From CAZPRY01 sp964589175 (GTDB taxonomy: Bacteria > Fidelibacterota > UBA2242): a DNA stretch of 64,000 nucleotides. Shown piece after piece: positions 24,646 to 37,200 of the stretch (position 1 is its first letter; each line of letters starts with the position of its first letter). The DNA lies in contig CAZPRY010000010.1 of NCBI GenBank assembly GCA_964589175.1, positions 38,744-102,743 of the forward strand, written 5' to 3'. The translations under genes were made by a program, and so were the position numbers. The notes under the pieces are model-generated. The model did no database searches. It was not told where the DNA came from and saw only the letters and a list, made by a program, of their open reading frames with translations.

Positions 24646-24871
24646 TTGACTCCTTTGTCTGTCGCGCGGCAATCTAAAGAATTATCGGCAATGGGGAAAG
24701 GGTTTATGTCGTATTTTGTCCGGTTGGATGAGATCGAGAGTTACCGCAATATTTTGCCGCATCAGCTGCGATTAAAGCGGACAGCTACCCGACAATAATA
24801 CGTTGATCCTATCGTGTTCTGTGTTAAATTAAATTGATTTATTCAGAGGAGTTTTACTCAAAGAATATTGT
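24646..24871. promoter_or_regulatory. Divergent region between the lipoprotein and the biosynthetic cluster
   Basis: 226 bases holding the upstream signals of two divergent genes. On the plus strand, TTGATC near 24803 and TAAATT about 16 bases later make a weak sigma70-like promoter candidate for the exporter and megasynthase operon. No operator repeat or transcription factor gene is seen. Confidence 0.35.
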
Positions 24872-26584
24872 GTGTTTCGAATGAATAATTTTCTAAGACG
24901 ATTACAGACATCCATTATCCAGCGAATAAAAGTGCTATCGTTTCTGCGCCGGGAAACGGGCTTCTCTTTGAAGGAAATTATCCTTCAAGGGGCTTTGGGC
25001 GGCCTCGCCAACGCGGTGATCCTGGTTATCATGACGATGGCCTTGCAGGATATTTACGAAGAGACCGCCGATTTTCGAATTTTTCTGATGTATATCCTGG
25101 CGATGGTGATTCTGTTTATGGCGCAGCGCCGGCTCTACTTTCGGTGGGTTCATCTGCTGGAGGCGGGCGTTGATCGTACCCGCAATCACCTTGCCGGAGC
25201 GATTCTGAATAGTCGCCTGGATTTCATCGAGGGAATGGATCTGGGAGAAGTGTACAATCGGCTTACCCAGGAGCTGAATAATATCGCGCAGTTCGGCGCT
25301 TTCCTGATCACCGGGATTCAATCCGTTTTCTTTTTACTCTTCATCGTCATATTCCTGGTGAGTTACTTTCTGCCCTCGGTGATTATTATCGGCATCATGA
25401 CGCTGGCCGGGACCGTAATTTACCTGGGCATCATTCGGAGAATAAGCGAAAGATATCAACATGTGAATGCCAAGGAGGTCGAGTATTTTGATCTTGTGCA
25501 TGATATTCTGAAGGGAACGAAAGAGATTAAATATCATGCGGGTAGAAGAGAACACATCGAGAATGATGCGGGCGAGGTATCCACCAACTTGAGAAATAAA
25601 CGGATCGAGATTGGGCGACTCTATAATTTCGGTACGATCTTCGGAGCAACGTTTTTCTATGTTCTCTTCGGCGTGATTGTCTTTATCGTTCCCCTTTTCT
25701 ACTCGCTACCGGCCGGGATGACGATTATTCTGGTGGCCGTTACGATTTATCTGACCAGCCCGATCAACGATCTTGTGGTCCGAATTCCAATATTCCAGAA
25801 AGTCGGGATTTCCATCGGATTCATCGAATCCCTGGAAAATCAACTGCTTAAGAATGAGGAAAAAATCATAGTCCCCGCTCCTCAAGCCGCCCGGACTCTG
25901 CAGGATTTCAGCCGAATTGAGTTGGATAAGATCTCATTTCGTTACAAGAATCATAATAATGGCGACTATTTTTCCGTGGGCCCGCTTTCGCTGACCGTAC
26001 GACGTGGTGAGATATTGTTTCTGACGGGGGGAAACGGTTGTGGTAAAACCACCCTGTTGAAGTTGATTGCGTCACTGTATACGCCCGATGAAGGGAAAAT
26101 TCAGGTCGATGCAACTCAACTGAATGAAACCCATCTCTATGAGTACAGGGATCTATTTTCCGCCGTTTTCTCTGATTTTCACCTTTTCGACAGGCTTTAC
26201 GGTATCAATCTAGCGGACCAGAAGAGCTTACCGGACTATTTGGAAATAATGAAATTGACCGATAAGGTTTCGATCAAAAACGGCACTTTTTCGACTCTGG
26301 AACTCTCGACCGGCCAGCGCAAACGCCTGGCGTTGATTGTCGCTATTCTTGAGGACAAACCGGTTTATCTTCTGGATGAATGGGCGGCTGAACAGGATCA
26401 TGAATTGCGGGATTATTTTTACAAACATATGCTCGGGGATTTGCGGCGGAAAGGGAAAACTCTGGTTGTCGTGAGCCACGATGAGCGTTACTACAATTAT
26501 GCGGACCGGGTTATTCAAATGGATTACGGAAAAATCAGGGAAGAAATCGCGACGAATCATCAACAAACGCAGGAAAAGCAGTAG
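24872..26584 (+). CDS. Cyclic-peptide-type ABC exporter (SyrD/PvdE-like), copy 1
   Basis: A 570-residue fused exporter with six predicted membrane helices in the first 320 residues and an ATPase domain after. Motifs: Walker A GGNGCGKTT with K392, signature LSTGQ at 478-482, and Walker B YLLDEWAAEQD. The LSTGQRKRLALIVAILED and DEWAAEQD wording is the hallmark of the SyrD/PvdE family, which exports nonribosomal peptides or pyoverdine precursor across the inner membrane. The start is uncertain: GTG at 24872 or ATG at 24881, both with a distant GAGGAG. It is followed 2 nt later by a second, different copy, so a heterodimeric transporter is likely. Product export or periplasmic maturation is the inferred role. 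Confidence 0.88.
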   Translation: MFRMNNFLRRLQTSIIQRIKVLSFLRRETGFSLKEIILQGALGGLANAVILVIMTMALQDIYEETADFRIFLMYILAMVILFMAQRRLYFRWVHLLEAGVDRTRNHLAGAILNSRLDFIEGMDLGEVYNRLTQELNNIAQFGAFLITGIQSVFFLLFIVIFLVSYFLPSVIIIGIMTLAGTVIYLGIIRRISERYQHVNAKEVEYFDLVHDILKGTKEIKYHAGRREHIENDAGEVSTNLRNKRIEIGRLYNFGTIFGATFFYVLFGVIVFIVPLFYSLPAGMTIILVAVTIYLTSPINDLVVRIPIFQKVGISIGFIESLENQLLKNEEKIIVPAPQAARTLQDFSRIELDKISFRYKNHNNGDYFSVGPLSLTVRRGEILFLTGGNGCGKTTLLKLIASLYTPDEGKIQVDATQLNETHLYEYRDLFSAVFSDFHLFDRLYGINLADQKSLPDYLEIMKLTDKVSIKNGTFSTLELSTGQRKRLALIVAILEDKPVYLLDEWAAEQDHELRDYFYKHMLGDLRRKGKTLVVVSHDERYYNYADRVIQMDYGKIREEIATNHQQTQEKQ

Positions 26585-26586
26585 AG

Positions 26587-28215
26587 ATGCGGTTTTTTCG
26601 ACTACTGAAAGAAGAGTTCGGGGAGGATTTTAATAAATATCTGACCATTTCCGTTGTGTCGGGATTGATGGTTGCCCTGATACTCGTCATCATCATGGTC
26701 GCGATGGGGGACGCCGAAGATCCATCCATTGCCCTGGGTCTTGCTTATCTCGCGGTGCTGATTACCTACGTTTTAGCGCAATATTATTTACTCAGCCAGG
26801 GCTGGCAAAAATCGGAGAGTATTTCGGATGTCATCCGCCGGCGTCTCTCGAAGAAAATCCTGCAGGCGGATCTGGCGGGGATAGAAAACATCGGTGAAAG
26901 TGAGATTTTTGAACGACTGACTCAGGAGACCACCAATATTTCGCAGTCCGCCGTGTTCCTGATTCCGTCCTTTCAATCGGTGATTTTGCTTATCTTCATT
27001 ATGATCTATTTGCTTTTTCTGTTTCCTTTAGGAGTGATTGCCCTGATAGCGTTGCTGGCGGCGGGCGGCTGGCTTTACTGGCGCCGGGCCCAGAAGATTA
27101 CGCGGATTTTGAAGCACAGCAACGCCTACGAAATTCGCTTCTATCGGATTTTGAGTGATATTCTAAATGGTATTAAGGAGATAAAGCTGTTCCAGCGCCG
27201 AAAACAGGAGATTCTGAAAACCGTCGGAAAGATGTCGCACCTGCTCCGGAAAATCCACAAGATCTGTTATCAGAGCTATTCCGAAGAGTTTATCGGTTCA
27301 CAATTGTTCTTCTTTGTGCTGATCGGGGCGATTTTATTCCTGCTGCCCAGGATTGTAGAGATGGAAGTTGAAATTTCCATTAAACTGGTGACTTCGGCGT
27401 TTTTTATCATGGGGCCGGTTCTAAGCCTGGCGTTTATGATCCCGCTTTTTGAAAAGATGAGGCTCTCTTTCGATTATATCCATGAGTTGGAGGAGCGCCT
27501 GGACGCGATCCAGGACCGGGCTTTTACGTTGGAACAGACCCAGGAAGATTTTCGGAATTTCGGGAATATCGAAATCAGGGATACCGAATTCCATTACGTG
27601 AATCCCGGGGGCGACCGAGGGTTTCAAATCGGTCCGCTTAACCTGAAGATCACGAAGGGAGAAACTCTGTTTATTGTCGGCGGTAACGGCAGTGGCAAAA
27701 CGACGATGCTAAAAATGTTGTCCTTGTTGTACTACCCAAGCAGCGGAGAAATTTTGATAAATGAGGAGAGGATAGGAGATGCCCAGATCATTTCCTACCG
27801 GGAGATGTTTTCAGGGATATTTTCAGATTTTCATCTGTTCGCGAAGATGTATGGATTCACACGAGAGGAGCTGGATCTCATCAAGCCTTTGCTGAAAAAA
27901 ATGAAACTGGAGCAGAAAACAAACTTACGCGAAGATCGTTTTACAACGCTGAAACTTTCAACCGGGCAGCGCAAGCGCCTCGCGATGATTGTGACTTTAC
28001 TCGAGGATAAACCGATCCTGATATTTGATGAATGGGCGGCCGAACAGGATGCGGATTTCCGTGAGTATTTTTATGATACTATCTTGCCGGAGCTGAAAGA
28101 AAAAGGCAAGACAATCTTTGTTGTCACACATGATGAACGGTATCAGGGACTTGCAGACCGGGTTGTTCAAATGGATTATGGTAAAATTTCGAAGCTTACC
28201 AGCATTCCTGCTTGA
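26587..28215 (+). CDS. Cyclic-peptide-type ABC exporter (SyrD/PvdE-like), copy 2
   Basis: A 542-residue transporter of the same architecture: six membrane helices, then Walker A GGNGSGKTT (K371), signature LSTGQ at 457-461 and Walker B LIFDEWAAEQD. It differs throughout from copy 1, so the pair is not a recent duplication. The ATG is 2 nt after the previous stop, so translation is coupled. The megasynthase gene begins 39 nt downstream, placing the exporters at the head of the biosynthetic operon. In both copies the catalytic Glu follows Walker B (DEW), so both ATP sites may be active. Confidence 0.88.
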   Translation: MRFFRLLKEEFGEDFNKYLTISVVSGLMVALILVIIMVAMGDAEDPSIALGLAYLAVLITYVLAQYYLLSQGWQKSESISDVIRRRLSKKILQADLAGIENIGESEIFERLTQETTNISQSAVFLIPSFQSVILLIFIMIYLLFLFPLGVIALIALLAAGGWLYWRRAQKITRILKHSNAYEIRFYRILSDILNGIKEIKLFQRRKQEILKTVGKMSHLLRKIHKICYQSYSEEFIGSQLFFFVLIGAILFLLPRIVEMEVEISIKLVTSAFFIMGPVLSLAFMIPLFEKMRLSFDYIHELEERLDAIQDRAFTLEQTQEDFRNFGNIEIRDTEFHYVNPGGDRGFQIGPLNLKITKGETLFIVGGNGSGKTTMLKMLSLLYYPSSGEILINEERIGDAQIISYREMFSGIFSDFHLFAKMYGFTREELDLIKPLLKKMKLEQKTNLREDRFTTLKLSTGQRKRLAMIVTLLEDKPILIFDEWAAEQDADFREYFYDTILPELKEKGKTIFVVTHDERYQGLADRVVQMDYGKISKLTSIPA

Positions 28216-28254
28216 CTATAAAAACCAGATTCGCCAGTTTCGTTTTCGCATGAG

Positions 28255-31200
28255 ATGAGTAGAAAAGATCTACGACTTATGACGAATGAATCGACTAAGA
28301 ATATCTTTCCACTGACGTCCAATCAAAAGTTGATTTGGAGCGAACAGCGGATTTATCCGGTATCACCGCTGTACAATATTTGCACCTACATCGCCATAGA
28401 CGGATTTGTCGATCCTGATTTGTTGCAGCGCGCAACTCAGATCGTGATCGATCAGAATGATGCATTGCGTCTGCAATTTCTGGAAATCGATGACGAGCCT
28501 TATCAGCAGTTTCTTCCTCACCTTTCATACCAGCAGTCGAGTCTCGATTTCTCCGGCGAAGACGAACCCGTTCAGGCTTGTCTGGACTGGATGCAGACGC
28601 AGAATGAACGGTGTCTGGACATTAGCAGTGCTCCTCTTTTTCAGGCGGCATTATTAAAAGCTCGCCCTCAGCAGTTCTTCTGGTATTGCAAGATTCATCA
28701 CCTGATCAACGACGGTTGGGGAAACCAGGTTCATATGCGGAAGATCACGGAAGCCTACAATGCGCTGCTCCATCGAACGGATAGCTCTCCGGGCTTCCCG
28801 TACCGGGATTACATCGCAGCAGAATCGAATACTACCGATGCCAGGGATGACCGAAAAAGTATGGCTTTCTGGCGGGAGTATTTAAAACCATTGCCGCCGG
28901 CCCTTTTCAGGCAGCGCCCGGATCGGAAAAACATTAAAGCAGCCCGGACGTCCGCGCGTCAATCGCTCTCGATCTCCCGGGACCTGTATAAACGATTGTC
29001 CGATTTTGCGGCGGATCGGGAAATTTCGTTGTATCATCTATTTCTGAGCGTGATCTATCTGATTTTCAGTCGTCTTCGCGATACCCGGGATCTAATCATC
29101 GGTCTTCCGGTTCTCAATCGCTCCGGGCAGAAGCACAAGTCGGGTTTAGGGCTGTACACCGGAGTTTCATTGCTGAGAGTCCGACCGGGGTCCGGAGAGA
29201 CCATAGCGGAAATAGTGACGTGGATACGATCGGAACTCCGCCGGATCTACCGTCATCAGCATGTACCGTTATCAAAGATCAGATGGCGTTTATTTTCCAA
29301 AGAAGCGAACAAAGTGACCTTGTCCAGTCTGTCGGTCTCCTTTCTGGATCACCACCTGGGCCTTCGATTCGGTGAGGCTGTCGGGCAACTGAGAACGCTG
29401 TCCAACAACCATCAGCAGTTGCCGCTGACGATTTATATCCTCAAATATGATGATTCCGCAGACGCCCAGGTTGAATTCGATTATCACCTGTCCTATTTTA
29501 CGCCGCAGGAAATGGCGCGAATCACCGGCCGCTTTTCGGAGACTCTCAATCTGGTTATGGATAATTATAAAAAGCCGATCGATCAGATCGATATATTTAC
29601 GCAGGAAGACAGAGAGCTGCTGGTCGGTTGTTCTGGTCCGGGGAGGTCAACGCTTCCGAAAAATGAAAGTCTTGCTGAACCGTTGAGCCAGGTGACGGAG
29701 CCAGCCAGCGGGCAGTCTGCCATCATGGTTGAGCGAGACGATCAAGCTCAGTGCGAAACGAACAGCGCCGAAACCAGATTAATCAATCTCTGGAAAAAAA
29801 TCTTCATTCGAAAAAAAATCGGCAGAGACGATCATTTCTTCGAAATCGGTGGCCACAGCCTTCTCGCGACGCGTCTCGTATCCATGATACGGACTGAATT
29901 TCAGGTTGAAATTCGATTGATAAGTATTTTCGATAATCCTGTTCTAAAGGATTTGGCCGTCCGGATTAGTTCGCTGGAAAAGGCCGCCAGGCGTTCTATA
30001 CCGGTTGCAGATCAGAAAGCCTTCTATCCGGTCACTCCTCAGCAGCAAAATCTCTGGATTCTGTCCCATAAGCCGGGCGCCGGCAATATATACAATATTC
30101 CGATGGCCTTTCAGATTGGCGGAGGGATTGATAAAACCGCATTAGAGTCGGCTTTCCAGTCGATTGTTCAGAGGTACGAGATTTTACATACGGTGTTCAT
30201 CGAAGAGGATGGTGTTCCATTTCAGCGCGTACTGGAAGATTATGGTTTCCATCTGATCGAGCATGATTTGCGTCACGAAGCCGATAAAGAAGCTGCGGCG
30301 CGGCAAATTATCGAACAGTATGCCACAGAAAGATTTGATTTAGAACAGGGTCCCCTACTAAAAGTGATTTTGCTGGAGTTGGAAAAGAACCGGCATGTAC
30401 TGCTGATCAATATTCATCATATCATCATGGATGGTTGGTCTTGCGAAATATTGCTCCGTGAGCTCTCCGCGGCATATCGAAATCTGCCGCCATCGAGTAC
30501 CGCTCCTTTGCTTCAATATAAAGATTATGCTGTCGGGCACGATCGTAAGCTAAGCGATGGATCGCGGGAGACGCAACACGAGTACTGGAAAACCAAACTT
30601 AGCGGGGATTGGCTCCCGCTGGCCCTGCCGATGGATCACCCCCGACCTGCCCTTATGACTTATCGCGGCGACCGGCTGCGACTGAATTTGCCTTCCGGTA
30701 TTACCCGGGCTTTAGGCAATTTTGCCAGGACTCACGATACCAGCCCTTATATGCTCCTCACCGCCTTGGTCAAAATATTACTTTATCATTACAGCGGCCA
30801 GGACGATATCGTAGTCGGAACAGTGAATTCCGGAAGAACATCTGAAGAATGTATCGATATCATAGGCTATTTTGTCCAGACGCTGCCATTACGGGATCAG
30901 GTAATTCCGGAAGAGCACTTTTCGCTCCTGCTCCAACGCGTGAAACAGACGATTCTCGAGGCCGACGCCAACCAGGACTATCCGTTTGAACGGATTGTTA
31001 AGGATTTGGATTTGCCGCTTGATCCTTCCCGTAATCCGCTTTTTGACGTATTTATTTCATATCAGGATAGTGAAGATTTTAAACTGGAATTGAAAGCACT
31101 AAGCGTCGAGAAATACGAGTTCGCCTATCCGATCAGCAAGTTTGACCTGAGTTTCGTTTTTGAGCAACGTGGCGAAGATCTTGCCCTGGATATCGAGTTC

Positions 31201-34200
31201 AATACGGATCTTTATCGACGTGACCGGATCGAGCGAATGGCCGGGCATCTGATTGAACTTATTCGAAATGCGATGGCGCATTCGGATCGCCGTATTATGG
31301 ATCTGTCGATCTTAAGTAAACGGGAGCGAGAGCAGATCCTGGATGAGTTTAATCACGCTTCATCATCATCCCCGGATGACCGAACGATTGTAGAATTATT
31401 CCAGGAGCAGGTGCTAAAGTCTCCCGATCGGACCGCGGTGGAATTCGGGCAAAGCCGGATCAGTTATAGAGAATTGGATGAAGAGGCTGAAAAAGCAGCC
31501 CATCGTCTCCGCGAACAACATCGGGTTCAACCGGGAGATATTGTCGCTGTACTGCTGGAGCCATCCGAGCGATTTATCATCTCTATAATGGGAATTTTGA
31601 AAGCGGGTGCAGCCTATCTGCCGATCGATCCGATGGCTCCGACTGAGCGGGTTCGGTTCATGTTGCGTGACAGCAGCAGCGAGGTGTTAATCAGCGATGT
31701 CGCCGGTTTGCAGGAGGTCGATGCAATTCCTGATTTAATCGTCGTGGATATTGATGAAGTACGAACGAGCGAATCCCAAATCGCAAAGAACCATGAATCC
31801 CGCGCCCCAAAAGCGGGTCCCGATGATCCGGCATATATGATCTATACTTCGGGTACGACCGGCTTCCCGAAAGGGGTGCTGATCGAGAATCGCTCTCTGG
31901 TGAATCTCATTTACGCTCAAAAACGCCAGATAGGTTTTACGCAGGACGAACGGCATCTCTTGTTCTTTTCGATCTCATTCGACGGATCGGTTTTCAATAT
32001 TTTCCTGGCCCTGCTTAGCGGCGCTTGCTTGTTGATCCCGAAAAAAGAAATTCTGCTGGAGCCGGAAAACTTTTGCCAATTCCTGGTTGATTCCGGAACA
32101 ACTTCACTGATCGTAACGCCTTCTTTTTTACATCAGTTATCCCGGGAAAAATTTCCGACAATCCGGTGGATCGGTACCGGCGGCGAGCCGGTCATCGCGG
32201 AAGACGTTGCTTACTATAGTGCCCGGATGGATTACTTTAATTTTTATGGGCCGACCGAAGCCACAATCGTGGCGATCAGCTGCCGATTAACGCCGGAGAG
32301 CAGCCAACGGGATCTGATTGGAACCCCGGTAGATAACTGCGACATCTTCATACTGGATGAATCGATGAATCTGCGGCCGGTCGGGATTGCGGGCGAGATA
32401 TGTATTGGCGGTGCCGGACTGGCAAAGGGGTACCTGAACCGACCGGAACTCACGGCCGATAAGTTCGTGACAAATCCGGTTAGGACAGGGGAACTGCTCT
32501 ACCGCACGGGGGACTATGGTTGCTGGTTGCCGGACGGATCGATTGAATTCTTCGGCCGCCGGGACAACCAGGTTAAAGTGCGCGGATATCGTGTTGAGTT
32601 GGATGAAATCGTGGCGACACTGCATAAGTATCCGGGCATAAAGCAGGCGGTTGTCACGACAAAGAAATCTGATTCCGGCAACGCGCGATTATTGGCGTAT
32701 GTCTCCGGGGATCAACTGGAGCAGAATTCGAAAACGGTTGCAGAAATCAGGGATTATCTACAAAAATCGCTACCGTTTTATATGCTTCCATCTTCCATCG
32801 TTGTCGTACCCCAAATCCCGCTCACAATTAACCAAAAGGTTGATTTTAAACGGCTTTCCGGCATGGAGGTAAAGGTCCGGGGAACGATTCCCGCGGCCGA
32901 TAAAGCTGTACGGAAACTATGCGAAATTTTCGGGACCGTTCTGGGGGTCGAGATTTCCGGTATCCAGCCAGCTGCCTATTTTTTTGATCTGGGCGCAACG
33001 TCATTTGATTTAATGAAAGTTCGCGGAAGAATCAGAACTGTTCTTGGCATAGAAGTTCCCATTACGGCTTTTTTCCAACATCCGTCGATCAATGAGCTGG
33101 CCGCTTATATCGCCTCCGGTCAGAAGAAAGAAAAAATTGATCCGGTCCGGGATTCCGGAACCATCCCGAAAAAGGACAAGATCGCGATTATCGGGATGGC
33201 GGGTCGCTTCCCGGGTGCTGAAAATATTACCGAATTCTGGAACAATCTTATCGAGGGCAAAGAAACCATCCATTTTTTTACAGAGGAGGAGCTGGAAAAT
33301 GAGGGCCTTCCGCCTGATTTATTCCGGGCTCCGAATTATGTAAAAGCCTTTGGAATGCTCTCCGGAGCGGACTGTTTTGATTCCCAATTTTTCTCCTATC
33401 CCGGGTCGTGGGCGGAGTCCCTGGATCCGCAGATTCGTATTTTCCACGAAGTTGTATATGCGGCGTTGGAAGATGCCGGGGTAGCGCCCGGCGCTTTCCC
33501 GCACCGAATTGGACTCTATGCCGGCTCGAGCGATAACTATCGCTGGAGACGATTCATTCAAGGAGCCGGTCAAACCGGGGAAAACGAGGGCTGGATCGAT
33601 TATATGCTGGCAATTCGTGATTTCCTGACGACTCATGTTGCCTATAAACTAAATCTGAGGGGTCCGGCTGTTTTTGTGCAGACCGGTTGTTCTACTTCCC
33701 TATCCGCCACTCATATGGCGTGCCGGTCTCTCCAGATGGGGGAGTGCGAGCTTGCTATTGCCGGGGGAGTGACGGTATCGCTGCCTTACGATAAGGGCTA
33801 CCATTATGAGGAGGGGATAATTTTCTCTCCGGATGGACATTGCCGTGCTTTTGATGCGGAAGCATCCGGTACGGTTCCGGGCAATGGCGCCGGAGCTGTT
33901 GTTTTGAAACCGCTGGAGCAGGCCGTCCGCGACGGCGATTACATTTATGCAGTCATTGCCGGAACTGCGATGAATAATGACGGTTCGCTGAAAGCCGGTT
34001 TCACCGCGCCGGCTGTTGAAGGGCAGGTCCAGGTGATCCGGGCGGCCCGGCAAGAAGCCGGTTGCGATGTGGAGAGTATTGGATATGTCGAAACCCATGG
34101 TACCGGAACGATATTAGGCGATCCGGTTGAGATATCCGCCCTGGAGCAGGCTTTTGCTTCGGAAAAGCGGCAATTCTGTGCCATTGGATCGCTGAAAACC

Positions 34201-37200
34201 AATCTCGGCCATCTGGATGCAGCCGCGGGGGTGGCGGGTTTGATCAAGACCGCACTGTCCTTAAACTTTGCTAAGATTCCGCCCAGCCTGCATTTTAAAA
34301 CCCCCAATCCACAGATTGATTTTGAACACAGCCCGTTCTATGTGAATACGGAGTTAAAAGAGTGGCCACGACAGGGAACGAATGCCGATCCGATTCGCAG
34401 AGCGGGGGTCAGTTCTTTCGGGATTGGCGGAACCAATATGCACATGATCCTGGAAGAGGCGCCGCGACCCGAGAATATTCCAGCAGGAACGAATCCACTG
34501 CCCCGGATTCTTCCCCTTTCCGTGAAAGATCCTGACACCCTAAACAGGATACGAACGAATCTGGTCGATTTTCTACGCAAACATCCCCATTCCCGACTCC
34601 AGGATCTATCCTATTCTTTGCAGTTCGGACGTGAAAGCCATGTATATCGCCATGCCTTTACCGTCGTGAATGTCGAAGAGGCAATCCTAAAATTGTCAGA
34701 TTCGATTTCACCGGATAAAATTATCAAGACCGACATTACGAAATCTTCCAAAATCGTTTTCCTGTTTCCCGAATCCGGAACTGATTTCCTGGCGATGGGA
34801 CGCGACTTATACCGGTGGTACCCGAGATTCAGACAAGAGATAGACAGCGGTAATGAGTCGCTAAGGAAGATTGCCGGCACAGATGTAAAACCCCTGCAGA
34901 TTGCCTCGGATAGTTCATTTTCATTGGACCGGGATGGGGAGGACTCCGAAATCGCTCGCCTGGTGTTGGTGATTTTCGGGTACGCCCTCGGAAAACTGCT
35001 TGAAAGTTGGGGGGTGCGCCCGGATGCCGTTGCCGGCTACGGTTTGGGAGAATATACCGCGGCTTGTTTTTCCGGGATCATGACGCTTGATGAGGCGCTA
35101 CAACTGGCGCTGGAACGAAACGAACTCCTCACACTTGCACAGGATGCGTCAACTGCCCGGCCCACAAAAAGAGTACAACAATTTTCTTTACAGACGCCCC
35201 GAATTCCTCATTTGTCAGGTTTGTCGGGGGCCTGGATCACGGATCAGGAAGCCCGGGACAGCGGCTACTGGCAGAATCGATTCAGCCAGACATCTCCTTT
35301 CGCAGCAAAGCCGCAAGAGCTCCTGGCAATCGAATACGCGATTTATATCGGGTTTGGGTCAGATAATCTGTTCACGGAAGCTTTTCAGGAGCACCCGGAT
35401 CGCGGGCCGGGCCAGCAGCTCATAAATCTGTTCCCAGGTTCGGATCAGGAGAAAGCGAGTCCCGCGTATCTCCTCAATCGGATTGCGGATCTTTGGTGCA
35501 TGGGATCTATGATCGATTGGACGGCGGTTTATCCCGGTCCGCATCGAAAAATTCCCCTGCCCGGCTATCCGTTTCAACGAAAGAGATTTCCCGTCAAGCC
35601 GCCGGTCACTCAGCTAAATCAGAATTTCGTGTCGGAAAAACAGGAAGAGCTGGAGAATTGGTCCTACGTGCCATCATGGGAACGTGTCCCGTTCGGGATA
35701 GATGAAGATAGTGAAACAGTCGTGATATTGCTTTTTTCGGACGGAAATCCGCTGGAATATCAATTCCTCGAATACTTCCGGTCCAGATCACTCAAATTTA
35801 TCACGGTCGGCAGCGGAGCACAATTTATACGCAGCAGCGCTGACCGATTTTACATCCGACCGACAGAACGCGACGACTATCTGGCGCTTTTCCGGCAACT
35901 GGCCGATGAAGATTTGGTGCCGGATAAGGTAGTTCATCTTCGATCATTGGATATAAGGGTCCGGGAGTCAGAAAACCTTGAGGATGCCCTGCAGAAAAGT
36001 TTCTATGGTCTCCAGCATATCGTAGCTGCCCGGACTTCCTGCGCTATTCATAATCCCGTTTCCCTGATTGTGGTTACCGAGAATCTTTTTGAGGTTCAGG
36101 GCGACGAAGAGATCGATCCAATCAAAGCACTGGTCACGGGACCTGTTCTGACGATTCCGCAGGAATATCCGGAAATTCGGATCTCTCTTATCGATATCGA
36201 TCCGCTTCAAATTCGATGGAAAGGCGCGACCCGGCTACCGGCCCGCCTGCTGGCGGAAGGTAGAGATCGCCCCGGGCATGAGATTATCGCTTATCGCGGT
36301 CGCTATCGATGGAAAAGGAAATATACGCCAATTCCGTTAAAAGAAGCTTCGCCGGGCGATCTACCGCTTCGTAATAAGGGAAGCTATTTGATTACCGGAG
36401 GCTCCGGCGGGATAGGTTTCAGCATTGCGAAATACCTGGCCGGTAGCTATCAGGCGCGCCTGGCGTTGGTGGCCCGCCGGGGAGTTTCCGATGAGATGCA
36501 ACAAACGCTGAAGGAACTCGGGGCAGACGTATTGGCATTTTCAGCGGATGTTGCAGACTACCGTGAAATGCAAAAAGTCTTTAGCGCAGTGGCGGAACGA
36601 TTTGGGAGGATTGACGGAGTAATACACGCTGCGGGAGTAGCGGACGGGGCGGTTATCCAGAATCGAACCCGGGAACAATCAGAACTGGTTCTGGAACCGA
36701 AGGTGTCGGGTACTCTGAACTTGCACAGACTGCTGGAAGGCAAACAAACAGATTTCGTCCTGCTCTGTTCCTCGCTGGCATCCGTCATACCGATTATTGG
36801 TCAGTTCGCCTACTGCTCGGCAAATGCCTTCGAGGATGCGTTTGCGAACAAAATGAGTAATTCGGGCGACACTCGTTGGTGTTCGGTCAGTTGGGACAGA
36901 TGGCTGGATGTTGGCATGGCCGCCCGGTTCCTGGAAGGTCATGAAGGCGGACAGATCGGGATTCATACGGATGCCGGAATCGAAATTTTTAAACGGATTC
37001 TGAACAGGCAAGAACCCCACATCATCATATCAACTGGAAGTCTGGATCCGCAAGTTGAAAAGCTAAGAGATACGAGATCCGTTTTTTTGGAATTGAAACA
37101 CAGTGCCGGGATCAGAAATACTGAATCGATTGATGGAGAGCTTCTTGCGGATACGAACCATAACCGTTCGGAAGTGAAAAATATCGTTCTGAATATCTGG

